A stretch of DNA of 7,275 nucleotides from Candidatus Izemoplasma sp. (GCA_021736285.1 JAIPGE010000067.1:1-7275), one strand, 5' to 3'; positions 1 to 5,897 are shown, counted from the first letter of the stretch. Program-made: numbers and translations. The notes: generated from the sequence alone by a model not told the origin.

Positions 1-121
1 AATATGTGTGGATTTAGGGAAGATACACGTAAGGGGGACAGGCGCATGCTTGCATGTGCTTTTGTTTTCTGCATATTGGGACGAAGTTACTACCGTATCG
101 TTTGCCTAAATAGATACAATT
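1..121. other. Unassigned left edge, no identifiable gene
   Basis: This stretch is visibly richer in G and C than the rest of the window. Two plus-strand frames are open from the edge (stop codons at 107-109 and 121-123), giving 35 and 40 residues. Both use codons such as AGG and GGG that are scarce in the neighbouring genes and resemble no family I recognise. It could be the end of a structured RNA or of a foreign gene, or non-coding DNA holding the hairpin at 41-68. Confidence 0.3.
41..68 (+). terminator. Possible intrinsic terminator or REP-like hairpin at the left edge
   Basis: A 7-bp stem (positions 42-48 with 53-59, one G-U pair) closes a CTTG tetraloop. It is followed by four T, one G and four T (60-68), the shape of a rho-independent terminator reading rightward. 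It would end a transcript entering from outside the window. The hairpin is preceded by a run of G (33-37) and GGACAGG, which recalls the REP-type hairpins associated with Y1 transposases, but no transposase is visible. An open frame (2-109) crosses it, so it could instead be coding sequence. The upstream gene is not in the window, so this stays tentative. Confidence 0.4.
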
Positions 122-156
122 GAAAAGAACTGAGACTTTCCATCTCAGTTCTTTTC
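122..156. terminator. Bidirectional terminator downstream of the znu operon
   Basis: Two perfect 14-base complementary arms, GAAAAGAACTGAGA (122-135) and TCTCAGTTCTTTTC (143-156), enclose a 7-base loop. The A-rich outer end of one arm and T-rich outer end of the other give a U-rich 3' side in both directions. It lies 15 bases beyond the permease stop codon, where a terminator for the leftward metal-transport operon is expected. It may also stop any rightward transcript from the left edge. There is no long T-tract beyond the stem, so efficiency is uncertain. Confidence 0.85.
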
Positions 157-171
157 GCTATATATATCTAT

Positions 172-1077
172 TTAAATTTCTGATTGCTGTTCCATTGTTT
201 CTAATTGTCTTTTCTTAAGACGTTTATTAACGTAAAAGCGTTTTAAGAAACCAACAGTAAATAAAATGAAGATATTGATTAATACGATGGTTGCACCACT
301 AGCAACGTTTAGTTCATAGGATAACCATAGCCCACCGATAATGGATAGTTCACTAAAGATAATTGCAATGACAATTGTATTTTTAAAACTTTTACCAATC
401 TTCATTGCTGCGGCAACTGGAATAATCATCAGTGATGACACGAGTAGGACACCAACAGTTGCGATTGATAAAGAGACGACCAATGCTAAAACAAAGGTTG
501 AGACAAACTGGAAGACGCCAATTTTGATACCTAATAATCGTGCATACTGTTCATCAAAACTAACGATAACAATTTGTTTATAATAAACGAGAACCAATAC
601 TATAACTAGTACTGCGGTTACGATAATGACAGCTAAGTAACGATTCCCAACGGTTAAAATGCTTCCGAATAAGAAGTTATAAATACTGGTGTTAAACCCA
701 CCACTTAAAGAAATAAATAATACACTTAACGCTGTTCCTAAGCTCATAACAATTGGCATACTGATTTCTTTATAGTTTTGGTAATAACCACGTAATATCT
801 CAATAATAAATGCGCCAATAATACTAGCAACGATTGCTAGATAGAGCGGATCTGAAATAAAGGTATAGCCTAAAGTATTAATTAAGAAAATACCAATTGA
901 TAATCCAGCTAAACTAAAATGAGATAGTGTATCAGCAATAAAACTCAATCGTCTAATCACCACAAATGACCCAATCATTGGGGTGATGAATCCCATAATT
1001 AATCCTGTTGCTAAGGCATATCTTAAGAAGGGATATTCAAAGAGTGCAAAAATGAAGGCTTGATCAGCTAGTATCAT
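172..1077 (-). CDS. znuB: Zinc/manganese ABC transporter permease, ABC-3 family (ZnuB/AdcB-like)
   Basis: This is the membrane channel subunit of a divalent metal importer, 301 residues, a usual length for the family. The protein is almost wholly hydrophobic, with about eight or nine predicted membrane helices between residues 17 and 278 and a basic, polar cytoplasmic tail (about 279-301). The segment around residues 42-58 (RRLSFIADTLSHFSLAG, with D49 and H53) matches the conserved ABC-3 motif written D-x-L-S-H-x-x-L-x-G in ZnuB/AdcB/MntB proteins. The ATG overlaps the stop codon of the ATPase gene as ATGA (1074-1077), implying translational coupling, and it also has its own GAGGGGG ribosome site (1085-1091, 7-base spacing). 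The DTLSH form favours a zinc importer, but manganese or iron cannot be excluded from sequence alone. No substrate-binding protein lies beside it in this window, so that partner must be encoded elsewhere. Confidence 0.9.
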   Translation of the reverse strand: MILADQAFIFALFEYPFLRYALATGLIMGFITPMIGSFVVIRRLSFIADTLSHFSLAGLSIGIFLINTLGYTFISDPLYLAIVASIIGAFIIEILRGYYQNYKEISMPIVMSLGTALSVLFISLSGGFNTSIYNFLFGSILTVGNRYLAVIIVTAVLVIVLVLVYYKQIVIVSFDEQYARLLGIKIGVFQFVSTFVLALVVSLSIATVGVLLVSSLMIIPVAAAMKIGKSFKNTIVIAIIFSELSIIGGLWLSYELNVASGATIVLINIFILFTVGFLKRFYVNKRLKKRQLETMEQQSEI

Positions 1078-1733
1078 ACTGTTGCCCCCTCTTTGTCCAC
1101 GGACTTAAAGACACCCTCGCCATTATGAAGTGACAGAACATGCGTGAAATTTGCATTGGCTTCTTTAATGTTGTGTGTAATTAATACAATAGTAATGCCT
1201 TCTTCATTCAATTGGTTCACGGTTTTATAGAAACTTTTAACATTTGTTCGATCAACCCCCACCGTAGGCTCATCTAAAATTAATAGCTTCGGTCGATTCA
1301 TCAAACTTCTAACAATAAAGACACGTTGTAATTGGCCTCCGGAGAGATTATTTATATTTTCGTTTTGCAATTCAAGAATACCAACTTTATCTAAAATCTC
1401 TAGTTTTTCATCTTCGGAGATGTTAGAATAACTAGAAGCGTTTAATATCTCATTTACCGTAATCGGAAATTCATAGTTAAAGTCATCAAACTTTTGTGGT
1501 ACATAGCCGATATTTTTAAAATTTTTGTATTGATTTACATCGACATCATCAATCAATATTTGATTACCTGGGACTTTATTTATACCCAGTATACATTTAA
1601 CTAAAGTCGATTTGCCACTGCCGTTGTTTCCAATAATAACTAAAAAATCACCGGTGTTCAACTTAAAAGACACATCTTTTAAGACGGTTCGGTAATCATA
1701 ACCAAATGTGAGATTTTGTACTGCTAAACGCAT
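1074..1733 (-). CDS. znuC: Metal-ion ABC transporter ATP-binding protein (ZnuC/AdcC-like)
   Basis: This is the cytoplasmic ATPase that powers the adjacent permease, 219 residues. All ABC motifs are intact: Walker A GNNGSGKST (35-43), Q-loop glutamine Q80 in GYVPQ, signature LSGGQ (130-134), Walker B LLILDE (150-155) and H-loop H187 in ITHN. A TTG nine bases upstream (1740-1742) would add three residues. I chose the ATG at 1731-1733 because AAGGG (1743-1747) sits nine bases from it, whereas it directly abuts the TTG. The gene is first in a leftward operon and its TGA overlaps the permease start by four bases. The transcript probably starts near 1759 from an extended -10 promoter. Membership of the metal-importer branch rests mainly on the ABC-3 permease next to it; the metal itself is inferred. 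Confidence 0.9.
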   Translation of the reverse strand: MRLAVQNLTFGYDYRTVLKDVSFKLNTGDFLVIIGNNGSGKSTLVKCILGINKVPGNQILIDDVDVNQYKNFKNIGYVPQKFDDFNYEFPITVNEILNASSYSNISEDEKLEILDKVGILELQNENINNLSGGQLQRVFIVRSLMNRPKLLILDEPTVGVDRTNVKSFYKTVNQLNEEGITIVLITHNIKEANANFTHVLSLHNGEGVFKSVDKEGATV

Positions 1734-1742
1734 AGTAACCAA

Positions 1743-1747
1743 CCCTT
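1743..1747 (-). promoter_or_regulatory. Ribosome binding site deciding the znuC start
   Basis: Read on the minus strand this is AAGGG, nine bases before the ATG at 1733-1731. It touches the in-frame TTG at 1742-1740 with no spacer, so initiation at TTG is unlikely and the 219-residue product is preferred. Confidence 0.7.
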
Positions 1748-1760
1748 ATAAAATTGCTAT

Positions 1761-1780
1761 CTTTTATTATAACATAAAAG
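1761..1780. promoter_or_regulatory. Inverted repeat over the znu -10: candidate operator
   Basis: CTTTTAT (1761-1767) and ATAAAAG (1774-1780) are perfect inverted 7-base arms six bases apart. They flank and overlap the TATAAT of the leftward metal-transport promoter, so a bound dimeric regulator would block RNA polymerase. It does not look like the Zur box of Bacillus or the TTAAC-type AdcR site as I know them. Arms this AT-rich can arise by chance in such a genome, so a regulatory role is an inference. Confidence 0.3.
1766..1774 (-). promoter_or_regulatory. Extended -10 promoter of the znuCB operon
   Basis: On the minus strand the sequence reads TGTTATAAT, a perfect TATAAT (1771 to 1766) with the TGn extension typical of sigma-A promoters. 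No good -35 hexamer is found 16-18 bases upstream; the best is TCATAT at 1794-1789. The extended -10 can compensate. Transcription would begin near 1759, giving a leader of about 26 bases before the znuC ATG. Confidence 0.6.
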
Positions 1781-1804
1781 ATGGCGGAATATGAGAAAAG
1801 GTTA

Positions 1805-1833
1805 TTTAAAATTTTTAAAAAATGTGCGATAAT
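1805..1833 (+). promoter_or_regulatory. Promoter of the tmk-metG operon
   Basis: TTTAAA (1805-1810) and GATAAT (1828-1833) are separated by 17 bases; each differs from the sigma-A consensus by one or two bases, and the -10 carries a TGn extension (TGCGATAAT). The start would be near 1840, about 20 bases before the tmk ATG. The -35 lies in an AT-rich palindrome (1805-1819). It is back to back with the znu promoter, with about 35 bases between the two -10 boxes and -35 regions, so the two could influence each other. Confidence 0.55.
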
Positions 1834-1846
1834 AAACGTTGTAACT

Positions 1847-1851
1847 AGGAG
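1847..1851 (+). promoter_or_regulatory. Ribosome binding site deciding the tmk start
   Basis: AGGAG lies eight bases before the ATG at 1860. The upstream in-frame GTG at 1851-1853 overlaps this site and so cannot be the start. The same AGGAGTGAT string with the same spacing precedes metG (5928-5936). Confidence 0.8.
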
Positions 1852-1859
1852 TGATAGTC

Positions 1860-2480
1860 ATGAGTGGAATATTTATTACCTTTGAAGGACCAGAGGGATC
1901 TGGAAAAACATCAGTTATTAAAGCCATCGAAACATTTTTAAAACACGATGGATATGATATACTTACAACAAGAGAACCGGGTGGTATTAAAATTTCTGAG
2001 CAAATTCGTAGCATAATTTTATCAAAAGAAAATACGGACATGGATCCACGAGCTGAAGCATTATTGTTTGCAGCATCCCGCGCTCAGCACTTTCATCAAA
2101 AGATAGCCCCAGCCCTGGCAGAAAATAAACTGATACTATGTGATCGGTTTATTGATTCATCTTTGGCGTATCAAGGGTATGCACGTGGACTCGGTATTGA
2201 CGAAGTCTATGATATCAATGCATTCGCGATTGATCAACATCTTCCTGATGCGACAATATTCATCGACGTACGTCCAGAAATTGGCTTAAAACGGGTTTTC
2301 AACAATTCACGCAAGATTGATCGGTTAGACTTAGAAACACTGGCATTTCATGAACAAGTGTATGCAGGGTATAAAATTTTAGCCGATAAATACTCAGAAC
2401 GGTTCTATGTTGTCAATGGGGAAAACCCCATTGAAACAGTAATCGAAGATACCTTGCAGATTATAAAAACTGTATTATAA
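1860..2480 (+). CDS. tmk: Thymidylate kinase (dTMP kinase)
   Basis: The enzyme phosphorylates dTMP to dTDP with ATP, the step shared by the de novo and salvage routes to dTTP. The protein has 206 residues, normal for the family. The P-loop is GPEGSGKT (10-17), the TREPGG motif spans 37-42, and the hallmark DRFxDSSLAYQG is at 95-106. The lid region holds R151, K152, D154 and R155 (SRKIDRL), the basic-lid arrangement of the E. coli-type enzyme. The ATG at 1860 is chosen over the in-frame GTG at 1851 because the AGGAG site overlaps the latter. It is the first gene of the rightward operon, 17 bases before holB, the same neighbourhood as in B. subtilis except that yaaQ and yaaR are missing. A strong hairpin lies inside its last 75 bases (see the separate entry). 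Confidence 0.96.
   Translation: MSGIFITFEGPEGSGKTSVIKAIETFLKHDGYDILTTREPGGIKISEQIRSIILSKENTDMDPRAEALLFAASRAQHFHQKIAPALAENKLILCDRFIDSSLAYQGYARGLGIDEVYDINAFAIDQHLPDATIFIDVRPEIGLKRVFNNSRKIDRLDLETLAFHEQVYAGYKILADKYSERFYVVNGENPIETVIEDTLQIIKTVL
2408..2439 (+). repeat. Strong stem-loop within the 3' end of tmk
   Basis: TCAATGGGG (2413-2421) pairs perfectly with CCCCATTGA (2426-2434) across an AAAA loop. After one mismatch, TGTT (2408-2411) pairs with AACA (2436-2439). It lies in the reading frame (VVNGENPIE region) and uses GGG and CCC codons. No T-run follows, so it is not a standard terminator. It could shield or process the tmk/holB junction of the mRNA, or be incidental. Confidence 0.5.
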
Positions 2481-2497
2481 TAGTTAAGGAGTATTGT

Positions 2498-3481
2498 ATG
2501 GCATTTGATGCGATTAGAAAATCTCAAGCACGCGTTGTTCAATTACTTGAAAATAGTGTTAAAAAAGGACGCCTTAGTCATGCGTACCTTTTTGAAGGTG
2601 CTATTGGCGCCAAACAATATGAGACAGCGCTTTATTTTGCACAAATGTTACTTTGTCAAAGTGACGATAAACCGTGTTTAACATGTCACAACTGTAAACG
2701 TATATTACATCTTACTCATCCCAATGTTTATGTTGTCGAACCAATTAAAACATCAATTCGAAAACAGCAAATAGTTGATTTACAAATTGAATTTTCAAAA
2801 ACATCGATTGAACCAGGTAAAAAGATATATATTATTAAAGATATTGATAAAATTCAAGTCGGCGCAGCGAATTCACTCCTTAAATTTTTAGAAGAACCAC
2901 ACGACAACATTGTTGGTATTTTAACCACAACAAATCGAAATGCAATATTACCAACAATTATTTCAAGAAGTCAAATTGTATCCTTTGCGTCTTTATCATC
3001 AACAGTTGTCGAACAAGATTTAATTGACGTTGGATATGAAAAATATAAAGCACGTATTTTAAGTCATTTAACAAGCAGTGTCAATGAAGCAGAAGAAATT
3101 GCTAGCATTGATGGATTTGAAGAAATCATAGATTTTGTCCCAGATATGTATGATGCTATTTTGGATGAAACAAAATCAGCATTAATGGTGTTTCATGACC
3201 AAGGAGATTTCATTGTATTTGATAATGTCTTATCTAAATTATTCATGCAATGTATGATTTTACTACAAAAAGATATTTTACACTATTTTGATGGGGATAT
3301 GACCCATTTGGTTTACGAACAACACCTTGATTTAATCTCTAACTTGAGTCAACAAAAACCTAAAAACAGACGGATAGAAGAATTGGAACATATGCTCGAT
3401 GTATCGAGTCGTTTAGACAGATATATCAATCAACGCTTGGCATATGATAACTTACTTTATGAATTAGAAAGAAGTGAATAA
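2498..3481 (+). CDS. holB: DNA polymerase III clamp-loader delta prime subunit
   Basis: This is a AAA+ family subunit of the replicative clamp loader, which with delta and tau/gamma opens the beta ring and places it on primed DNA. The protein has 327 residues, a typical size. The RLSHAYLFEG start of the AAA+ fold (25-34) is followed by a degenerate P-loop, GAIGAKQY (34-41), lacking the usual GKT/S. A zinc module has C53, C60, C63 and C66. IYIIKDIDKI (110-119) replaces Walker B, NSLLKFLEEP (125-134) is the classic delta-prime motif, and SRS (156-158) stands where SRC or SRxQ is usual. The C-terminal helical collar (about 200-327) is poorly conserved, as expected. The start has AAGGAG (2486-2491) six bases upstream. 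It follows tmk and is two bases from ricT. The lost P-loop suggests it does not hydrolyse ATP itself, as known for E. coli delta prime. Confidence 0.93.
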   Translation: MAFDAIRKSQARVVQLLENSVKKGRLSHAYLFEGAIGAKQYETALYFAQMLLCQSDDKPCLTCHNCKRILHLTHPNVYVVEPIKTSIRKQQIVDLQIEFSKTSIEPGKKIYIIKDIDKIQVGAANSLLKFLEEPHDNIVGILTTTNRNAILPTIISRSQIVSFASLSSTVVEQDLIDVGYEKYKARILSHLTSSVNEAEEIASIDGFEEIIDFVPDMYDAILDETKSALMVFHDQGDFIVFDNVLSKLFMQCMILLQKDILHYFDGDMTHLVYEQHLDLISNLSQQKPKNRRIEELEHMLDVSSRLDRYINQRLAYDNLLYELERSE

Positions 3482-3483
3482 CT

Positions 3484-4323
3484 ATGGCAAACACAGTTGT
3501 CGGAATCAGGTTTAAACCAGTTGGGAAAAAATATTATTTTGATCCCAACGATATTTCACTAGACCTTTATGATAAAGTTGTTGTTGAGACCGTACGCGGT
3601 ATAGAATTAGGTGAAGTAATTGAGGAACAAAAAGAAATTAAAGACTCAGAAGTCATTTCAACATTAAAGCCTATTTTAAGAAAAGCAACGAATAAAGATT
3701 TAATGGAACATTATCAAAATGAAAGTGATATTAAGGGCGTTATTGAACGGACCCAATTTCATGTCAATAACAACCAGCTAGAAATGAAATTACTTGGGGC
3801 AGAATATACCCTCGATAGAAGTAAATTGATCATCTATTTCAACGCAGAAGGACGCGTTGACTTTCGTGAACTTGTCAAAGATTTGGCAAATGAGTTTCAT
3901 CTCCGTATTGAATTAAGACAAGTCGGAACCCGTGATGGTGCCAAATTCTTGGGTGGTATTGGCCCATGTGGCTATCTCCTTTGTTGTACAACTTTCTTAG
4001 GTGATTTTGAAACCGTATCAATTCGGATGGCTAAAAATCAAAATTTATCTTTAAATCCTAATAATATATCAGGATTATGTGGTAAATTATTATGTTGTAT
4101 TCGGTATGAAAACGGGACCTATAATGAATTTAAAAAAGCTTTACCAAAAGTAGGCAGTAAAGTTGAAACAACCGATGGATATGCGACCGTAATTGCGGTG
4201 AATATCATCGATAAATCGGTTCGCGTCATAACAAAAGAAGAAGGCGTTAAAAGTTTTAATGTCGAAGACTTACTCAATATTGAAACGTACGATGGCGATG
4301 ATTCCAATGGCTACGAAGAATAA
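3484..4323 (+). CDS. ricT: PSP1 / RicT family regulatory protein (YaaT)
   Basis: In B. subtilis RicT (YaaT) joins RicA and RicF in a cytoplasmic complex carrying iron-sulfur clusters that promotes mRNA maturation by RNase Y and affects sporulation, competence and biofilm genes. This protein has 279 residues, close to the Bacillus length. The N-terminal beta-rich part (1-60) carries the VVGIRFKPVGKKYYFD type start. The PSP1 C-terminal domain spans about 60-215. Six cysteines, C162, C167, C168, C199, C204 and C205, form two GxCGxLLCC repeats, the likely cluster ligands. The start lies two bases after the holB stop with only a weak GA-rich site (AGAAAGAAG) upstream, so coupling to holB translation is likely. 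RicA and RicF are not encoded nearby. Family assignment is strong; its role in this organism is inferred. Confidence 0.92.
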   Translation: MANTVVGIRFKPVGKKYYFDPNDISLDLYDKVVVETVRGIELGEVIEEQKEIKDSEVISTLKPILRKATNKDLMEHYQNESDIKGVIERTQFHVNNNQLEMKLLGAEYTLDRSKLIIYFNAEGRVDFRELVKDLANEFHLRIELRQVGTRDGAKFLGGIGPCGYLLCCTTFLGDFETVSIRMAKNQNLSLNPNNISGLCGKLLCCIRYENGTYNEFKKALPKVGSKVETTDGYATVIAVNIIDKSVRVITKEEGVKSFNVEDLLNIETYDGDDSNGYEE

Positions 4324-5074
4324 TGCAGAAGAAGTCATTCATGAGTTGCTAGGATATGAACACCTAAAGATTATTCAACGACCAGACATGTTTCATTTTA
4401 GTTTGGATTCTACTTTGCTGGCTGATTTTGTTGTACCTCAAGTAAAAACTAAACACATTATTGATTTGGGCACAGGTAACGCACCAGTTCCACTCTTTTT
4501 AACACTTAAAACCAAGGCTAAAATCTATGCAATTGAGTTACAAGATGAAGCGGTTGATCTGGCATTAAGAAGTGTTAAAATGAACCAACTAGAGGATCAA
4601 ATTACAGTAATGCAAGCAGACATCAATGGGATTCACAAACAGTTTGAAAATAGTTTATTTAATATCGTTACGTGTAATCCTCCGTTTTTCAAGTATAAAA
4701 AATCGTCACATACCAATGATAGTGACTTTAAAACCATTGCTCGACATGAGGTTAAAGTCAATTTAGATACCATTGTTTTTGAAGCAAAACGACTTTTGAA
4801 AACAAAAGGGTCACTGTATTTGGTTCACCGAACCAAACGCTTGCTTGAAATTATTAAGACGTTAAGTGACCATCAATTTGGCATTAAACGTATGCGTTTT
4901 GTATATCCTAAACAAGGGAAAACAAGCAATATGGTTCTAATTGAAGCGGTCAATAATGCTAACAGTGAACTTAAACTATTAGATCCATTATATGTTCATA
5001 ATGATAGAGGATACACACCTGAAATAAAACGTATTTTTAATGTTGGAAAAGAGGAAACCGATGAAACGGCTTAG
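4307..5074 (+). CDS. trmN6: tRNA1(Val) (adenine37-N6)-methyltransferase family (TrmN6/YabB)
   Basis: This is an S-adenosylmethionine-dependent N6-adenine methyltransferase of the YfiC/TrmN6 family, which modifies A37 beside the anticodon of tRNA-Val in E. coli. From the ATG at 4307 it has 255 residues, near the usual 245-250. The conserved opening is LKIIQRPDMFHFSLDSTLLA (20-39). SAM motif I is IIDLGTGNAPVP (51-62), with acidic E77 and D105, and the catalytic NPPF is at 124-127. The C-terminal half (VKVNLDTIVFEAKRLLK onward) matches the Rossmann methyltransferase tail. The open frame extends back to 4259 inside ricT. I prefer ATG 4307, which overlaps ricT by 17 bases, with ATGs at 4292 and 4298 as alternatives; none has a clear ribosome site, so translation is probably coupled to ricT. 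The yabA gene that sits here in B. subtilis is absent. Exact tRNA substrate is inferred. Confidence 0.88.
   Translation: MATKNNAEEVIHELLGYEHLKIIQRPDMFHFSLDSTLLADFVVPQVKTKHIIDLGTGNAPVPLFLTLKTKAKIYAIELQDEAVDLALRSVKMNQLEDQITVMQADINGIHKQFENSLFNIVTCNPPFFKYKKSSHTNDSDFKTIARHEVKVNLDTIVFEAKRLLKTKGSLYLVHRTKRLLEIIKTLSDHQFGIKRMRFVYPKQGKTSNMVLIEAVNNANSELKLLDPLYVHNDRGYTPEIKRIFNVGKEETDETA
5051..5054 (+). promoter_or_regulatory. Ribosome binding site deciding the rsmI start
   Basis: GAGG sits six bases before the ATG at 5061, inside the end of trmN6. The earlier in-frame ATG at 5040 lacks such a site and would add seven basic, unconserved residues. Confidence 0.65.
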
Positions 5075-5897
5075 AAGTTTTGCTGAGGCGTTGCCAACCC
5101 TTTATTTGGTCGCAACACCGATTGGTAATTTAGAAGATATTACTTACCGAGCAGTTAAGATACTAAATGCAGTTGATAAGATATATTGTGAAGACACACG
5201 AACATCTCGTGTCTTACTAGATCATTATCATATCACCCAAAAGTTAGACAGTTATCACGATCACAATGAAGCACAAAAACAACATCAAATCCTTAAAGAT
5301 TTAACATCAGGATTAAGTGTTGCGCTGATTAGTGATGCGGGACATCCGTTAATTAGCGATCCTGGATACACGGTTGTCAAACTTATAAAAGAACACAATT
5401 TTCCAGTTGTGAGTATCCCCGGGCCAAGTGCGTTTATCACTGGACTTAGCATGAGTGCTTTGCCCCCACATCCGTTTATGTTTTATGGCTTTTTATCATC
5501 AAAAAGCAGCAAACAACGTAAAGAATGTGAAACGTTACGGACCTATCCATACACTATGGTCTTTTATGAAAGTCCACACCGCATTCAATCTACTTTAGAG
5601 ACCTTTTACCAAGTATTTGGTAATCGTAATGTTGTCATTGCGAGAGAACTTACTAAAACATATGAAGAAACAATTAGTGGGTCATTAGAAGAGATGCAAA
5701 ATCTAGATACGTTAAAAGGTGAACTTGTCGTGATTTTAGAAGGCTATCAAGAAGAAGACAACCAAACACCAGATTTACTTGATGAAGTGTATGCTTTAAT
5801 TGATCAAGGTGTCTCATCAAAAGAAGCAATTAAAGTTATCGCTAAACGACATGACTTACCCAAAAATGATGTTTACCAGTTATATCATAAACAATGA
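5061..5897 (+). CDS. rsmI: 16S rRNA (cytidine1402-2'-O)-methyltransferase
   Basis: RsmI adds a 2'-O-methyl group to C1402 of 16S rRNA in the decoding centre, partner to the N4-methylation made by RsmH. The product has 278 residues, normal for the family. The tetrapyrrole-methylase-like fold starts with LYLVATPIGNLEDIT (14-28), followed by CEDTRTS (43-49), the SAM-site motif SDAGHPLISDPG (91-102), IPGPSA (119-124), FYESPHRI and ARELTKTYEE. The usual threonine in SDAGTP is histidine here (H95). The last about 45 residues (from LLDEVYALID) match the C-terminal helical RsmI extension. The ATG at 5061 is preceded by GAGG; it overlaps the trmN6 end by 14 bases. The GIY-YIG gene yazA, which lies before rsmI in B. 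subtilis, is missing. Its TGA stop supports the standard genetic code. Confidence 0.94.
   Translation: MKRLRSFAEALPTLYLVATPIGNLEDITYRAVKILNAVDKIYCEDTRTSRVLLDHYHITQKLDSYHDHNEAQKQHQILKDLTSGLSVALISDAGHPLISDPGYTVVKLIKEHNFPVVSIPGPSAFITGLSMSALPPHPFMFYGFLSSKSSKQRKECETLRTYPYTMVFYESPHRIQSTLETFYQVFGNRNVVIARELTKTYEETISGSLEEMQNLDTLKGELVVILEGYQEEDNQTPDLLDEVYALIDQGVSSKEAIKVIAKRHDLPKNDVYQLYHKQ

Noticed and set aside
2..109. Open plus-strand frame at the left edge as the C-terminus of a protein
   Set aside because: Only 35 residues are visible, codon use is unlike the neighbours, no family is recognised, and a terminator-like hairpin lies inside it. Not called as a gene.
341..583. Open frame of 80 codons on the plus strand inside the permease gene
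   Set aside because: It is antisense to a clear membrane-protein gene, has no ribosome site or recognisable motif, and is explained as a shadow of znuB codons.
1740..1742. TTG start for znuC
   Set aside because: The AAGGG site directly abuts this codon; the ATG nine bases downstream has proper spacing.
1851..1853. GTG start for tmk
   Set aside because: It overlaps the AGGAG ribosome site that serves the ATG at 1860.
1802..2041. Open frame of 79 codons on the minus strand over the tmk start
   Set aside because: It is antisense to the tmk P-loop region and crosses the tmk promoter; no start signal or family resemblance.
4119..4307. Open frame of 62 codons on the minus strand over the ricT end
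   Set aside because: It is antisense to ricT, with low-complexity Ser/Thr-rich content typical of reverse-strand shadows.
5040..5042. ATG start for rsmI 21 bases earlier
   Set aside because: No ribosome site precedes it; the ATG at 5061 has GAGG six bases upstream and gives the usual family N-terminus.
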